Of a stretch of DNA of 64,000 nucleotides, positions 31,729 to 41,724 are shown one piece after another. Position 1 is the stretch's first letter; the number at the start of each line of letters is the position of its first letter. The DNA is from Nevskiaceae bacterium (GTDB lineage Bacteria > Pseudomonadota > Gammaproteobacteria > Steroidobacterales > Steroidobacteraceae), in NCBI GenBank assembly GCA_018883185.1, contig VEQP01000004.1, forward strand, positions 58,958 to 122,957. Reading direction: 5' to 3'. The position numbers and the translations under genes were made by a program. The notes under the pieces were generated by a model. That model was not told where the DNA came from, made no database searches, and worked only from the letters and a program-made list of their open reading frames with translations.

Positions 31729-34436
31729 TGCCGATCGACGGTCCGCTGGAGGAGTTCGGCTCGCCTTACGCGCGCGGCCCGCTCGACAGCGACCCGAGTC
31801 TCGCGTGGCCACTGCTCGATCTGCTTCCCGAACAGCTCGCGGCCGCCGGCGGCACGGCCGAGGCCTACGGGCAAGCGCTGCGCGACGCGCAAGCGCAATT
31901 AAAGACTCGATTCGAAGCCGAGGAGCCCGTCGAGACCTTGGTGCGCGCCCGCGCTCGCCTGCTCGATGTGGTGCTGCGCGAAGCCTGGCGCACGCGGCTA
32001 CCGCAGCACGATGCCGATTGGGCGCTCGTTGCCGTAGGTGGCTATGGCCGCGGCGAACTGCACCCCTTCTCCGATGTCGACATTCTCATTCTGGTGCCGG
32101 CATCGCTCGATGAGCTTGGCCGCCAGGCCCTCGAGACTTTCGTCACCTTCCTGTGGGACATCGGTCTCGAGATCGGACACAGCGTGCGCACCGTTGAGGA
32201 GTGCCGCAGTGCGGCTGCGGGTGATGTCAGCATCATGACGACGCTCGTCGAAGCGCGCCGCCTTGCAGGTTCGGCACCGCTCGTCAGCGCCCTGCTCGAG
32301 GCGCTCTCGCCGCAGCATCTTTGGCCCGTTAAGGAATTCTTCGAAGCCAAAGTGCGCGAGCAAAACGAACGCCACGCCAAAGCCAACGACACGGCCTACA
32401 ACCTCGAACCCAACGTCAAGACCGGCCCCGGCGGCCTGCGCGACATTCAGACCATCGCTTGGGTCGCCAAGCGCCACTTTGGTGTCGAGTCGCTCGATCA
32501 ACTCGCGACCCAAGGATTTTTGACCCCGGCAGAGCTACGCCGTCTACAAAGCGCGCAGTCGTTCCTGTGGCGAGTGCGCTTTGCGCTGCACAGCATCACG
32601 GGGCGGCGCGAAGATCGGCTGCTGTTCGACCACCAGATGAAACTCGCACGCATCTTCGGCTACGAAGATGCCTCCTTCACACTTGCGGTAGAGCAGCTCA
32701 TGCAGCGCTACTACCGCACCGTGATGGACGTCAGCCTGCTCAACGAACTGTTGTTGCAGCTTTTTCGTGAAGCCATCCTCGATGAGAGTGCCGAGCCTCA
32801 GCCACTGAACCCGCGCTTTCAGGTCACCAACGGCTACCTCGAAGCACTGCACGATGACGTCTTCGTCCGCCAACCTTCGACACTGCTCGAGGTGTTCGCA
32901 CTGCTGCAGCAAAACCCGGAGATCCGCGGCGTGCGGGCGCACACCATCCGCGCCATCGTCCGTAATCTTTGGTTGATCGACGAAGAGTTCCGCCAGAATC
33001 CGCGCAACCATCGACTCTTCCTCGAGATCCTGCGCGCGCCGGCCGGCGTCACCAACGAACTGCGCCGCATGAACACCTACGGCGTGCTCGGTCGCTACAT
33101 CCCCTCGTTCGGTCGCATCGTCGGACGCATGCAGTACGACCTGTTTCATGCCTACACGGTCGATGCGCACACGCTGTTCGTGGTGAGCAATCTGCGCCGG
33201 CTCGCATTGCCGCGATTCGACCACGAGCTACCCGGCCTCTCGCGCATCATGCAGGCGCTGCCGCGACAGGAAGTGGCCTACCTCGCTGCACTCTTTCACG
33301 ACATCGCCAAGGGTCGTGGCGGCGATCACTCAGACCTCGGCGCAGTCGATGCCGAGTCGTTCTGCCTCGAACAAGGCCTCTCGCGCTATGACGCGCGCCT
33401 CGTCGCCTGGCTCGTGCGCAATCACCTGCAGCTGTCGCTCACCGCGCAGAAGCAGGACATTTCCGACCCGAAGGTCATCAACGAATTCGCGCGTCTCGTC
33501 GGCGATGAGACCCACCTCGATTATCTTTACGTACTGACGGCCGCCGATGTGCGCGCCACGAACCCGCGCCTGTGGAACTCCTGGAAAGCGTCGCTCTTCA
33601 GCGAGATTCACGATCGGGTCAAGCGAGCCCTGCGCCGTGGCCTCGAGTCGCCGATCGATCAAGATGAACTCAAGCAGGGGAACCAGAGGGAGGCGCGAGA
33701 GCTCCTGGAAGCCCAGGGCCTCTCGGCGATGGCCATCGATGGCGTCTGGCAACACCTGACCGACAATTGTTTTCTGCGGCACACGCCGCAGGAGATCGCC
33801 TGGATCACCCGAGAGCTTGCTGCTCAGCAAAGCGATGCGCCCGTGGTGGCCGTACAGGCCGAGAGCGAGCGCGGCACCACCGCGGTCATGACCTGCGCGC
33901 CGCACCGACAGCATGGCTTCGCGCGCACCACCGCCGTGCTCGATCAGCTCGGGCTCAACATCGTCGATGCGCGCATCACACCGACTCGCGATGGCAACAG
34001 TATCGATCTCTATCACGTGCTTGAAGAAGACGGCACGCCGATCGCTGACGCCGAGCGCCACGAAGAGATCCAGTACGCCCTCAACCGCTCGCTCGCCAGT
34101 GGCCGCGACGGGCTCATCAACGTCACGCGCCGCGCGCCGCGGCAGGTGCGGATGTTCAACACGGCGACGCAGATCAACGTCACGGCCGATGAGCGCAATC
34201 AACGCTCGGTGCTCGAGATCATCGCGGGCGATCGCCCCGGGCTCTTGTGTGACATCGGCAAGGTGATGATGGAAGAGCGCATCGATCTGCTCGGCGCCAA
34301 GGTCATGACGGTGGGCGAGCGTGCCGAGGACGTGTTCTACGTCAGCGATGCCGAGCACGGGCCGCTTTCGGAGAGCCGCGCCCAGGCGCTCGTTGCGCAA
34401 CTCACGCAGGCGCTCGAGCGTCGCCGAGCGGCCTGA
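31728..34436 (+). CDS. glnD: [Protein-PII] uridylyltransferase / uridylyl-removing enzyme GlnD
   Basis: Master nitrogen sensor that uridylylates PII when glutamine is low and reverses this when it is high. In the 902 residues the nucleotidyltransferase motif GGYGRGELHPFSDVD lies at about 104-118. PNVKTGPGGLRDIQT marks the linker region. The HD domain with LFHDIAKGRGGDHS lies at about 520-535, and two ACT domains (about 710-780 and 820-895) begin near TAVMTCAPHRQHGFARTTAV and RSVLEIIAGDRPGLLCDIG. Its ATG overlaps the map stop (TGATG), so the two are coupled. Confidence 0.97.
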   Translation: MPIDGPLEEFGSPYARGPLDSDPSLAWPLLDLLPEQLAAAGGTAEAYGQALRDAQAQLKTRFEAEEPVETLVRARARLLDVVLREAWRTRLPQHDADWALVAVGGYGRGELHPFSDVDILILVPASLDELGRQALETFVTFLWDIGLEIGHSVRTVEECRSAAAGDVSIMTTLVEARRLAGSAPLVSALLEALSPQHLWPVKEFFEAKVREQNERHAKANDTAYNLEPNVKTGPGGLRDIQTIAWVAKRHFGVESLDQLATQGFLTPAELRRLQSAQSFLWRVRFALHSITGRREDRLLFDHQMKLARIFGYEDASFTLAVEQLMQRYYRTVMDVSLLNELLLQLFREAILDESAEPQPLNPRFQVTNGYLEALHDDVFVRQPSTLLEVFALLQQNPEIRGVRAHTIRAIVRNLWLIDEEFRQNPRNHRLFLEILRAPAGVTNELRRMNTYGVLGRYIPSFGRIVGRMQYDLFHAYTVDAHTLFVVSNLRRLALPRFDHELPGLSRIMQALPRQEVAYLAALFHDIAKGRGGDHSDLGAVDAESFCLEQGLSRYDARLVAWLVRNHLQLSLTAQKQDISDPKVINEFARLVGDETHLDYLYVLTAADVRATNPRLWNSWKASLFSEIHDRVKRALRRGLESPIDQDELKQGNQREARELLEAQGLSAMAIDGVWQHLTDNCFLRHTPQEIAWITRELAAQQSDAPVVAVQAESERGTTAVMTCAPHRQHGFARTTAVLDQLGLNIVDARITPTRDGNSIDLYHVLEEDGTPIADAERHEEIQYALNRSLASGRDGLINVTRRAPRQVRMFNTATQINVTADERNQRSVLEIIAGDRPGLLCDIGKVMMEERIDLLGAKVMTVGERAEDVFYVSDAEHGPLSESRAQALVAQLTQALERRRAA

Positions 34437-34458
34437 ACCCACAGCCGGACGAAACCGC

Positions 34459-35649
34459 GTGAACCCCGACCTCTTACGTCTGCAGGCCTACCCGTTCGAG
34501 CGTCTCGCCGCACTCAAAGCCGGCGTCACGCCGCCTGCGCATCTGGCGCACATTGCACTGTCGATCGGTGAGCCCAAGCACGCACCGCCGGCTTTCGTCC
34601 TCGAGGTGCTGCGCGATTCGTTGGCGGGCGTCGGCAGTTACCCCGCCACGGCGGGTCTGCCGGAGCTGCGCGCCGCCTGCGCGTCGTGGTTGCAGCGGCG
34701 GTTCTCACTACCCGCAGAGCGCATCAGCGCAAGCCAGGTGCTGCCTGTCAACGGCACGCGTGAGGCGCTCTTTGCCATCGCGCAAGCCGTGGTCGATCGC
34801 AGTCGCCCGGGCGCACTCGTGGCGATGCCGAATCCCTTCTATCAAATCTACGAGGGCGCCGCGCTGCTCGCGGGCGCCGAGCCGCTTTTCATCGACACCC
34901 CCGCCGAGCGGGGCTTTTTACCCGATCTCGACGCCGTGCCCGCCGCGACCTGGGATCGGGTGCAACTGCTGTATCTGTGCAGTCCGGGCAATCCCGCAGG
35001 CGCCGTGATGAGCGTTGCCCACTGGCGTCGCGCGCTCGAGCTCGCCGAGCGCCACGACTTCATCATCGCCGCGGACGAGTGCTACGCCGAGCTCTACCCC
35101 GACGAAGCCGCTCCGCCCCCCTCACTGCTCAATGCCGCACTCGCAGCCGGCCACAGCGGCTTTGAGCGCTGCATCGTGTTTCATAGTCTCTCCAAACGCT
35201 CGAGCCTGCCCGGCTTGCGCTCCGGCTTTGTCGCCGGCGATCAGCAATTGCTCGGGAAATTTCTGCTCTATCGCACCTACCACGGCAGCGCGATGCCCGA
35301 GCCCACCCAACGGGCGAGCATCGCCGCGTGGAACGACGATGCGCACGTGCGCGCGAACCGTGCGCTCTATCGCGAGAAGTTCGCCCGAGTGCTGCCTATC
35401 CTGCGAGAGTGCCTGCCCGTCAGCGCACCCGAGGGTGGCTTCTATCTTTGGCCCGAAGTGGGCGGCGATGATGCCGCCTTCACGCGCGAGCTCTTCGCAG
35501 CGACCCACGTCACCGTCGTGCCGGGCTCTTACCTCTCCCGCGGCAGCGCTGGCACAGGCCGCGTGCGGATCTCACTCGTGGCAAGCGTCGACGAATGCGT
35601 CGAAGCGGCCCATCGCATCGCAAGTTTTGTCAAAGGACGAACCCCATGA
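34459..35649 (+). CDS. dapC: Succinyldiaminopimelate transaminase
   Basis: PLP enzyme that aminates N-succinyl-2-amino-6-ketopimelate in lysine/diaminopimelate synthesis. The 396 residues are a fold-type I aminotransferase with [59 protein letters not shown] and the PLP-lysine motif [17 protein letters not shown], ending in [15 protein letters not shown]. The start is the GTG 22 bases after glnD. Its stop overlaps the dapD ATG (ATGA). The neighbouring dapD supports DapC rather than another aminotransferase. Confidence 0.92.
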   Translation: MNPDLLRLQAYPFERLAALKAGVTPPAHLAHIALSIGEPKHAPPAFVLEVLRDSLAGVGSYPATAGLPELRAACASWLQRRFSLPAERISASQVLPVNGTREALFAIAQAVVDRSRPGALVAMPNPFYQIYEGAALLAGAEPLFIDTPAERGFLPDLDAVPAATWDRVQLLYLCSPGNPAGAVMSVAHWRRALELAERHDFIIAADECYAELYPDEAAPPPSLLNAALAAGHSGFERCIVFHSLSKRSSLPGLRSGFVAGDQQLLGKFLLYRTYHGSAMPEPTQRASIAAWNDDAHVRANRALYREKFARVLPILRECLPVSAPEGGFYLWPEVGGDDAAFTRELFAATHVTVVPGSYLSRGSAGTGRVRISLVASVDECVEAAHRIASFVKGRTP

Positions 35650-36479
35650 CCGACCACACCGCCCTGAAGTCCCTCATCGAAGCCGCCTTCGAGCAACGTA
35701 CCGAGATCACGCCCAAAAGCATCTCCCGCGAGCTGCGCGTAGGGCTGGACGAAGCACTGGATCTGCTTGATAGCGGCCAGGCTCGCGTCGCCGAGAAGAA
35801 AGACGGCAACTGGGTGGTCAACGATTGGTTGAAAAAGGCGGTGCTGCTGTACTTTCGCGCCTGGGACAACAAGCTCATCGAAGGGGGTCACACCCGATTC
35901 TTCGACAAGGTACCGCTGAAGTACGCAGCGATGGATGAGGCTACGCTGCGTGCGAGCGGCACGCGTGTCGTTCCCGATGCTGTGGTGCGCAAGGGTTCTT
36001 ATGTCGGCCCGAATGTTGTCCTCATGCCCTCCTTCGTCAACATCGGCGCCTACGTCGACTCCGGCACGATGGTCGACACCTGGGCGACCGTCGGCTCCTG
36101 CGCACAGATCGGCAAGAACGTGCACCTCTCGGGTGGCGTTGGCATCGGCGGAGTCTTAGAGCCGCTGCAGGCGTCGCCGACCATCATCGAGGACAACTGC
36201 TTCATCGGCGCGCGCTCAGAAATCGTCGAGGGTGTCGTCGTCGAGGAAGGCGCGGTGATCTCGATGGGCGTATTCATTGGCCAGAGCACGCGCATCTACG
36301 ATCGCGCGACAGGCACCGTGACCCAGGGCCGCGTCCCCGCGGGCGCCGTTGTGGTACCGGGCAGTCTGCCCTCGAAAGACGGTCGTTACTCGCTCGCCTG
36401 TGCGGTGATCGTCAAGCGGGTGGATGCGCAGACGCGCGCCAAGACCTCGATCAACGAACTGCTGCGTACGACCGACTGA
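35646..36479 (+). CDS. dapD: 2,3,4,5-tetrahydropyridine-2,6-dicarboxylate N-succinyltransferase
   Basis: Adds succinyl from succinyl-CoA to tetrahydrodipicolinate in the succinylase branch of lysine/DAP synthesis. The 277-residue trimeric left-handed beta-helix protein has the N-terminal helical part ([17 protein letters not shown]), then [60 protein letters not shown] and [15 protein letters not shown]. It is coupled to dapC. The next pathway enzyme, DapE, is 11 kb away beyond the phosphate island. Confidence 0.97.
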   Translation: MTDHTALKSLIEAAFEQRTEITPKSISRELRVGLDEALDLLDSGQARVAEKKDGNWVVNDWLKKAVLLYFRAWDNKLIEGGHTRFFDKVPLKYAAMDEATLRASGTRVVPDAVVRKGSYVGPNVVLMPSFVNIGAYVDSGTMVDTWATVGSCAQIGKNVHLSGGVGIGGVLEPLQASPTIIEDNCFIGARSEIVEGVVVEEGAVISMGVFIGQSTRIYDRATGTVTQGRVPAGAVVVPGSLPSKDGRYSLACAVIVKRVDAQTRAKTSINELLRTTD

Positions 36480-36518
36480 CCGATCGCACGCAGCCCACGG
36501 GACGCCCGCAGTCCGATT

Positions 36519-39140
36519 TCAGAAGCTCGCCGAGATGGAGGCCGAGTAGCTGACTTCGCGATCGTAGCGGTTGAAATAAACCTTGTTCGCGCCGCGCTGC
36601 TGGAACTCCTCATACCCGGTGCGCAGCAGGTTGCGTGCCTCGAACTTCACCTCGACGTCGCGATCGAAGAGCGAAAAACCCTGACGGACCACGAAATCCA
36701 CGTTGATGCCCGGTGACTCCACCACATCGGGCAAGCCCGCTGCGCCGCGGCTGAATACGCGATCCGCCGCATACGACACGAGCAGTGTCTGCTGCGAGAG
36801 TCTCTCGCGATCCTCGAGACCGATCTGCAGGTTGACGAGGTGATTGGACTGACCCGTCAGTTGCGAGCCGTTGACGAAGAAGTTCGTCGCCGGCTGCGGC
36901 GTAGTGCCGAACACGTTGGTGATGTCACCGGCTCCCACCTTGATCGACGAGTCGGACCAGGTGTAGTTGGCGATCAACACACCGCGTCGCGAGGCGAAGA
37001 ACGCGTTATCGAACACGAGATCCATGTCGACGTACTTCTGCGACTCGAACTCGACACCGTACAGGGTGGCCTCGGGAGCGTTCGCGAAGCTCGTCACGGG
37101 CGAGTTGTCGTTGAAGCCGGTAAAGCTCTCGATCGGCCGGTCGATCTTCTTGTAGAAGCCGGCCAGGGCGAGACGCTGTTCGGGCGCGAAGTACCACTCG
37201 TAACGCAGTTCGGCGTTGGTGAACTCGCTGTCGACCAACAAGGGATTGCCACGGTATGCGCGGTTGCTCTCCGGATCGAAGTAGGCCTGGAACATCAGTT
37301 CACGGAACTGCGGCCGGGCAATGGTCTTCGAGCCGTTGAGACGCAGCTGCATATCGTCGCCGAACTTGTAGGTCAGCGTGATCGCAGGCAGCACGTAGTC
37401 ATTATTGAGGTTAGTACCAGCGGTTGACGACGACGCCGTCTTAAACACCTGCAACGGGCTCACGAGCTGTTCGGCCTTCTCGTAGCGCGCACCGGCACTG
37501 AGCTCGAGACCGTCGGCCAACTCGGTCTGCCATTGCAGGTAGCCGGCGTTGGTGGTCATTTCGGCGTTGAACGCCGGATCCGTTTCCGTCGATTCGACCA
37601 TGCCGATCTTGTAGTACTGGATCACGGCCTTGCCGAGCAGGTAATCGGGTCGGAACATCGCCACGCCGCTCGGGAAATCCGACGGCGCGATCACGAGAAA
37701 TTCACGCCGCTGCGACTCGCGCTGGGTGTTGCTGTAGTCGTAGCCGCCTGAGATGAAGGTCGAAGGCGACAACTCCCAGGTCAGATCGAGACCGTAAGAA
37801 AACAGATCTTCGTCGAGATCCGAGAACGCCGCACGAGCGAAGCCCGTCTGGCCGTTGTCGAGTCTATTGATGAAATACTGCCCGTAAGGACTCGCAGCGA
37901 TGTTCGATCGCGAGTATCCGAAGCCCAATTCAAAGGGGGCTTTGCGCGAGGAATTGGCAAAGGCCACGCGCGCATCGATCTTCACCGGTTCGAGATTGAA
38001 GCCGCCCGTCAACTGTGTTGACCACAACTGCCGCTCGTACCAACCCGTCTCCTGCTCGCGGAAATCGAAAGACGGACGCTGGCTGTTCTGCTTGCCCTCG
38101 GCAAGACTCGTTCGCTTCAGCGTGTCGCGCACGATCAGGTTGGTCCAGCGAATTCGGTTGCCTTCACCGTACTCGTACGCCAGGCCTGCGAGGCCGTTGA
38201 TGACGATACGATTCTCGCTGACCACCTTGCGATAGTCCTTATCGAGACGCGACAGATCGGCACTCGCCGGGGACTGCTCGATGATGTCGCGCGTCTTCCA
38301 ACTGTTGCTGTAGCCCGCGGTGGCGATGAATCCGAGGTCGCCGTCATCCAGCGACTTCGAGGTTCCGCCGGTGACATTGCCGGAGAAATTCACCGGCAGT
38401 TTGTCGATCAGTTGCACGAGACCGTTGCGGGTGTTGACGAATTGCGCGGCGATGGCACCCGCGTCGACCTTGCCCGAACTTAGACGCTCGCCGCTGGCGT
38501 AAAACGCGGCAAGCGCCGGCGGCGTGTCGCGCAGGCCGCTGTCGACGCCGGTCGGGTCATACTTGCTGCCGTAGTGCTGGTAACCAATCTGCCCGGTCGT
38601 CTCGCCATCGCCACCGATGCCGAGACCCACCTTGAGAAAGGGCTCCTTGGGAACAGCGAGCGTGGTGAGGTTGATGAGACCCCCACCAAACTCGCCCGTG
38701 AGGTTCGCCGAATAGCTCTTCTGCACCAGCGAAGACGCAATGATGTCGGTCGGAAAGATATCGAGCGGCACCGCACGTCGCAGCGGCTCGGGGCTGGGCA
38801 ACGGCGAGCCGTTGAGGAAAGCCTGCGAATACCGATCACCGAGACCGCGAACGTAGACGAAGCCGTTGCTCGCAACGCTCAAGCCCGTGACGCGGCTCAA
38901 GGCGCCGGCGACGTCACCGTCGCCCGCTCGTGCGATGTCCTCGGCAGAGAGCACCGAGACCACCTGCGTCGTCGCTTGCTGGATGTTGCGATCGCGACGA
39001 CCGACAACGACGATTTCACCGGCAATCTCGATGTCGACCGCTTGGGCCTCCTCGGCCGGAGGGGCCTCCGGAGCCGACTGGGCGGCCGCGAGCGGCGAGG
39101 CGATCGCCATCGCCAGCAGCAATGTCTTGGAACTGTTCAT
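36519..39140 (-). CDS. TonB-dependent outer-membrane receptor, probably phosphate-starvation controlled
   Basis: The 873-residue protein starts with a signal peptide (LLLAMAIASPLAAA), a TonB-box-like GEIVVVGRRD and a plug domain (VVSVLSAEDIARAGDGD, GFVYVRGLGDRYSQAFLNG, LTGEFGGGLINL). A beta-barrel follows, ending in Phe (SYSASISASF). It takes up a substrate too large for porins using TonB energy. The substrate cannot be read from the sequence. It is 3 bases downstream of a lipoprotein gene whose promoter has Pho-box repeats, so I infer a phosphorus-containing ligand. It could equally be another starvation-induced receptor. It ends 39 bases from the convergent dapD, with no terminator seen. 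Confidence 0.9.
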   Translation of the reverse strand: MNSSKTLLLAMAIASPLAAAQSAPEAPPAEEAQAVDIEIAGEIVVVGRRDRNIQQATTQVVSVLSAEDIARAGDGDVAGALSRVTGLSVASNGFVYVRGLGDRYSQAFLNGSPLPSPEPLRRAVPLDIFPTDIIASSLVQKSYSANLTGEFGGGLINLTTLAVPKEPFLKVGLGIGGDGETTGQIGYQHYGSKYDPTGVDSGLRDTPPALAAFYASGERLSSGKVDAGAIAAQFVNTRNGLVQLIDKLPVNFSGNVTGGTSKSLDDGDLGFIATAGYSNSWKTRDIIEQSPASADLSRLDKDYRKVVSENRIVINGLAGLAYEYGEGNRIRWTNLIVRDTLKRTSLAEGKQNSQRPSFDFREQETGWYERQLWSTQLTGGFNLEPVKIDARVAFANSSRKAPFELGFGYSRSNIAASPYGQYFINRLDNGQTGFARAAFSDLDEDLFSYGLDLTWELSPSTFISGGYDYSNTQRESQRREFLVIAPSDFPSGVAMFRPDYLLGKAVIQYYKIGMVESTETDPAFNAEMTTNAGYLQWQTELADGLELSAGARYEKAEQLVSPLQVFKTASSSTAGTNLNNDYVLPAITLTYKFGDDMQLRLNGSKTIARPQFRELMFQAYFDPESNRAYRGNPLLVDSEFTNAELRYEWYFAPEQRLALAGFYKKIDRPIESFTGFNDNSPVTSFANAPEATLYGVEFESQKYVDMDLVFDNAFFASRRGVLIANYTWSDSSIKVGAGDITNVFGTTPQPATNFFVNGSQLTGQSNHLVNLQIGLEDRERLSQQTLLVSYAADRVFSRGAAGLPDVVESPGINVDFVVRQGFSLFDRDVEVKFEARNLLRTGYEEFQQRGANKVYFNRYDREVSYSASISASF

Positions 39141-39143
39141 CGG

Positions 39144-40721
39144 TTAGAGCGTGGGCAGCGTCGTGCAGGCGCGGTTGGCACTTCCGAGGTTCGCGGTCGC
39201 GGAGTTGCAGGTCCAGCCCGAGTACCAGGTGTCGTTGGCGTCCTTCACCGCACCGATGTAGGTGGTGGTGTCGAAGCCCGCCGCGACCGTCTTCGGATCC
39301 ACGGCCGGACGCGCCGTCTCGTTGGCTCCGTTGATGAAGCCGCCGGTCAGCGTCGGCGACAACGTCGCGGTGTTGTTATTCGCCGCGACGTTGAACACGT
39401 CTGAAACCTGCTGCGCCGTGACGCCACCCGAGCCGACGAACGGCGTCGATCCGCAAGCCATCGCCACAGAGCGGAACACCGGGGCACCGATCTTGTCGAT
39501 CGCCGGATCGGTAGCGAGGATGTTGCTGCCGTTCAAGCGCAAGCACGCAGTCGGCGTGGTGACAACGCCGTTGACCAGCGTCGCATCGGCGGCACCGCGC
39601 AGCAGCATCGCCGCCTGGTTGCCGGCCGCGGCGTTGCGGTGGATGAACGTGAAGTTGGCAAGACGCATCCAGGTGCGCGGCGTCTGATTTTCATTGGCGT
39701 TGGCCGAGTCGAGCTCGATGATCGAGTCAGCGGCGCCTGAGGTCTTCTGCACCGCGATCACGTACTGGATCAAGCCGCGGTAGCCCGTGTCGAGATCGAG
39801 GTTGTCATCGTCGGCGCCGGTGAACACGAGCCACTTGGCGTTGTGCGTACCGCCGAAGAACTCGATCGCATCGTCCGAGCTGTTGTGCGACTGCACGTAT
39901 TCGATGACCGTGCCGCTGCCGACGCCACCCGTGGTGAGCGCCTGCAACTCGCTGTTGCCCGAGAGCACGTAGCCGGAGTAGCGGATCTGCACGTAGCGCA
40001 GCGTGCCGCTATTGTCGGTCGGTGTCGCACCGCCGTAGAGAGCCGGATCGGTCGCACCTTCAACCTGACGCTCGCAGTTGACCGAGCCCGGGGTCGCATT
40101 CGGCGCCACGGTGCAATCGGTGATCGGCGCACGACCCGACAACACCACGCCACCCCACTGACCCTGCGAATCATCGTTCGCGAGACCCAAGACGTTGTCA
40201 CGACTGGTGAATACGATCGGCGAGCTCGCCGTACCGGCGGCGTTGATGCGGTTGCCACGATTGACGTGCAGCCAGGAAACACCGGTCGCACCGAAAATCG
40301 TCACGCCCGGCTGAATCGTCAACACGACGGGCGTTTCACCGGCGACGGGGGCCGCGCCACGATCCGTGCCGACATCGACCCGGCCACCGAGTGAGTACAG
40401 CAGGCCAGGGATGCGCGTCAGAGTCGAACTGCGCGTAAAGCGCGCCGGCAACTCGCAATTGCGGTAGGTGCCGGTCGGGCCCGTGATCGTGCCGCGGTCC
40501 GTGAGGCCGGCGGAGTCATCGATGGTCGGGCAGCCCGGAGCAGGCGTGACCAGCACGACGGTCGGCGGCGGCGGCGGCGGCGGCGGGGGCGGAGTGTTGT
40601 TGGTGATGTTGATGTTGCCACCGCTGCCCGGGGAAGAGATTTCCTCCGCGCCGCAGGCGGTCAGCACGGCCACCGAGGCCGCCAGGAACAGAAGATTGCG
40701 ATGCTTGGCTTGAAGGCTCAT
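39144..40721 (-). CDS. Outer-membrane lipoprotein with a parallel beta-helix-like domain, receptor partner
   Basis: The 525-residue precursor carries a lipobox (VAVLTAC, Cys23) followed by Gly, which favours outer-membrane sorting. A disordered stretch with ten consecutive Pro comes next. Then there is a long repetitive region with right-handed beta-helix-type rungs: GQWGGVVLSGRAPI, TLRYVQIRYSGYVLSGN, GTVIEYVQSHNSSDDAIEFF and NAKWLVFTGADDDNLDLDTG. I do not know its ligand. It is the first gene of an operon with a TonB-dependent receptor, and may present substrate to it from the cell surface. GGAG lies 6 bases before the ATG. The Pho-box-like promoter is described separately. Confidence 0.82.
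   Translation of the reverse strand: MSLQAKHRNLLFLAASVAVLTACGAEEISSPGSGGNINITNNTPPPPPPPPPPTVVLVTPAPGCPTIDDSAGLTDRGTITGPTGTYRNCELPARFTRSSTLTRIPGLLYSLGGRVDVGTDRGAAPVAGETPVVLTIQPGVTIFGATGVSWLHVNRGNRINAAGTASSPIVFTSRDNVLGLANDDSQGQWGGVVLSGRAPITDCTVAPNATPGSVNCERQVEGATDPALYGGATPTDNSGTLRYVQIRYSGYVLSGNSELQALTTGGVGSGTVIEYVQSHNSSDDAIEFFGGTHNAKWLVFTGADDDNLDLDTGYRGLIQYVIAVQKTSGAADSIIELDSANANENQTPRTWMRLANFTFIHRNAAAGNQAAMLLRGAADATLVNGVVTTPTACLRLNGSNILATDPAIDKIGAPVFRSVAMACGSTPFVGSGGVTAQQVSDVFNVAANNNTATLSPTLTGGFINGANETARPAVDPKTVAAGFDTTTYIGAVKDANDTWYSGWTCNSATANLGSANRACTTLPTL
40563..40592. repeat. Triplet (CGG)n tract coding polyproline
   Basis: Ten consecutive Pro codons in the lipoprotein gene, nine of them CGG on the plus strand. 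Expansion or contraction would stay in frame and only lengthen or shorten the linker between lipid anchor and domain. Confidence 0.85.
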
Positions 40722-40748
40722 GAGTGGCTCCGTTGAAACTGGAGCGCA

Positions 40749-40793
40749 AACATAGAGGCGCAATGTGACAGCCGCGTGAAGCGCTGATGACAC
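40749..40793 (-). promoter_or_regulatory. Pho-box promoter for the lipoprotein/TonB receptor operon
   Basis: On the minus strand three 7-base units GTGTCAT, GCTTCAC and CTGTCAC sit with 4-base spacers, an 11-base period. The outer two match the E. coli Pho-box unit CTGTCAT at six of seven positions. Ten bases after the last unit is TATGTT as the -10. There is no -35, as expected for PhoB-activated promoters. The leader would be about 20 bases, the same geometry as upstream of pstS. Confidence 0.75.
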
Positions 40794-40842
40794 CGATATG
40801 AATCGCTCGCCGAGCAAAGCTCGCGCTATGCTTCGCAGCGAT

Positions 40843-41724
40843 ATGACCGCGCCGGCATCATTCACCGACCACCCATTCACCGACGAACTGCGCCAATGGG
40901 CCTTGGCCGAAATCGCCGCAGCGCGCGCACCGGATGAGGTGCTGCGCGAGCTGATCGCCCGCGGCATACCCGAAGAAATCGCCGTCGATGAACTCACACG
41001 ACTGCTTGAGTCACGCCTCGCAGAACTCAAGCAGCCCCGCGAGCCTGTTCCCCACGCTGACATCCATCCCGTGCCGGAACCGCTGACGCCGGAAACACCG
41101 AACCTCATTCGAGTCGATGGCCGCGAGATCAGCGTGCTGCTGCAGCTCAAGCACCCGCGTGTGATCGTCTTCGGCAACCTGCTCGGTCAAGACGAGTGCG
41201 ACAAACTCGTCGCGCTCGCCAAACCGCGCATCAGCGCCTCGAGCGTCATCGACATGCAAAGTGGTGGCAACCGCCAGGACGCAGGCCGCACCAGCAGTGG
41301 CATGGCGTTCAGGCGCGGTGAAACCAAACTCATCGAGCGCATCGAGCGACGAATCGCTGCGCTGCTGCAGTGGCCCTATGAAAACGGCGAGGCGCTGCAG
41401 ATCCTGCGCTACGCGGTGGGCCAGGAGTACAAGCCCCACTACGACTACGTGGATCCCACCCAGCCCGGCGCCCTGCCCTTTCTCGCCCGAGGTGGGCAAC
41501 GGGTGGCCTCGCTCGTGATGTACCTCAACACGCCACCGCGCGGCGGCGCGACGAACTTTCCGGATGTGGGCCTGGAGGTGGCAGCCGTGAAAGGCAACGC
41601 CGTGTTCTTCAGTTATGACAGAGCGGAGCCTTCCACGCGCACGCTGCACGGTGGCATGCCGGTCACCGCCGGCGAAAAATGGGTGGCGACGAAGTGGCTG
41701 CGCGTCAGCCGAACCGACCCGTGA
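40843..41724 (+). CDS. 2-oxoglutarate/Fe(II) oxygenase, prolyl 4-hydroxylase-like
   Basis: The 293-residue protein has a helical N-terminal part (about 10-65) and a C-terminal P4Hc domain. The iron triad is His199 and Asp201 (KPHYDYVD) with His269 (TLHGGMPV), and Lys279 (GEKWVATKW) binds 2-oxoglutarate. Preceding it are [16 protein letters not shown] and [16 protein letters not shown]. The hydroxylated target is unknown; a protein prolyl residue is the family default. I chose the ATG giving MTAPASF; two earlier ATGs (40798, 40828) remain possible, the first only 5 bases from the Pho box. It overlaps the convergent pstB by 20 bases. Confidence 0.85.
   Translation: MTAPASFTDHPFTDELRQWALAEIAAARAPDEVLRELIARGIPEEIAVDELTRLLESRLAELKQPREPVPHADIHPVPEPLTPETPNLIRVDGREISVLLQLKHPRVIVFGNLLGQDECDKLVALAKPRISASSVIDMQSGGNRQDAGRTSSGMAFRRGETKLIERIERRIAALLQWPYENGEALQILRYAVGQEYKPHYDYVDPTQPGALPFLARGGQRVASLVMYLNTPPRGGATNFPDVGLEVAAVKGNAVFFSYDRAEPSTRTLHGGMPVTAGEKWVATKWLRVSRTDP

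Noticed and set aside
40722..41177. A longer reading of the lipoprotein gene with about 150 extra N-terminal residues.
   Set aside because: It would run across the Pho-box promoter into the oxygenase gene, and it would bury the signal peptide and lipobox.
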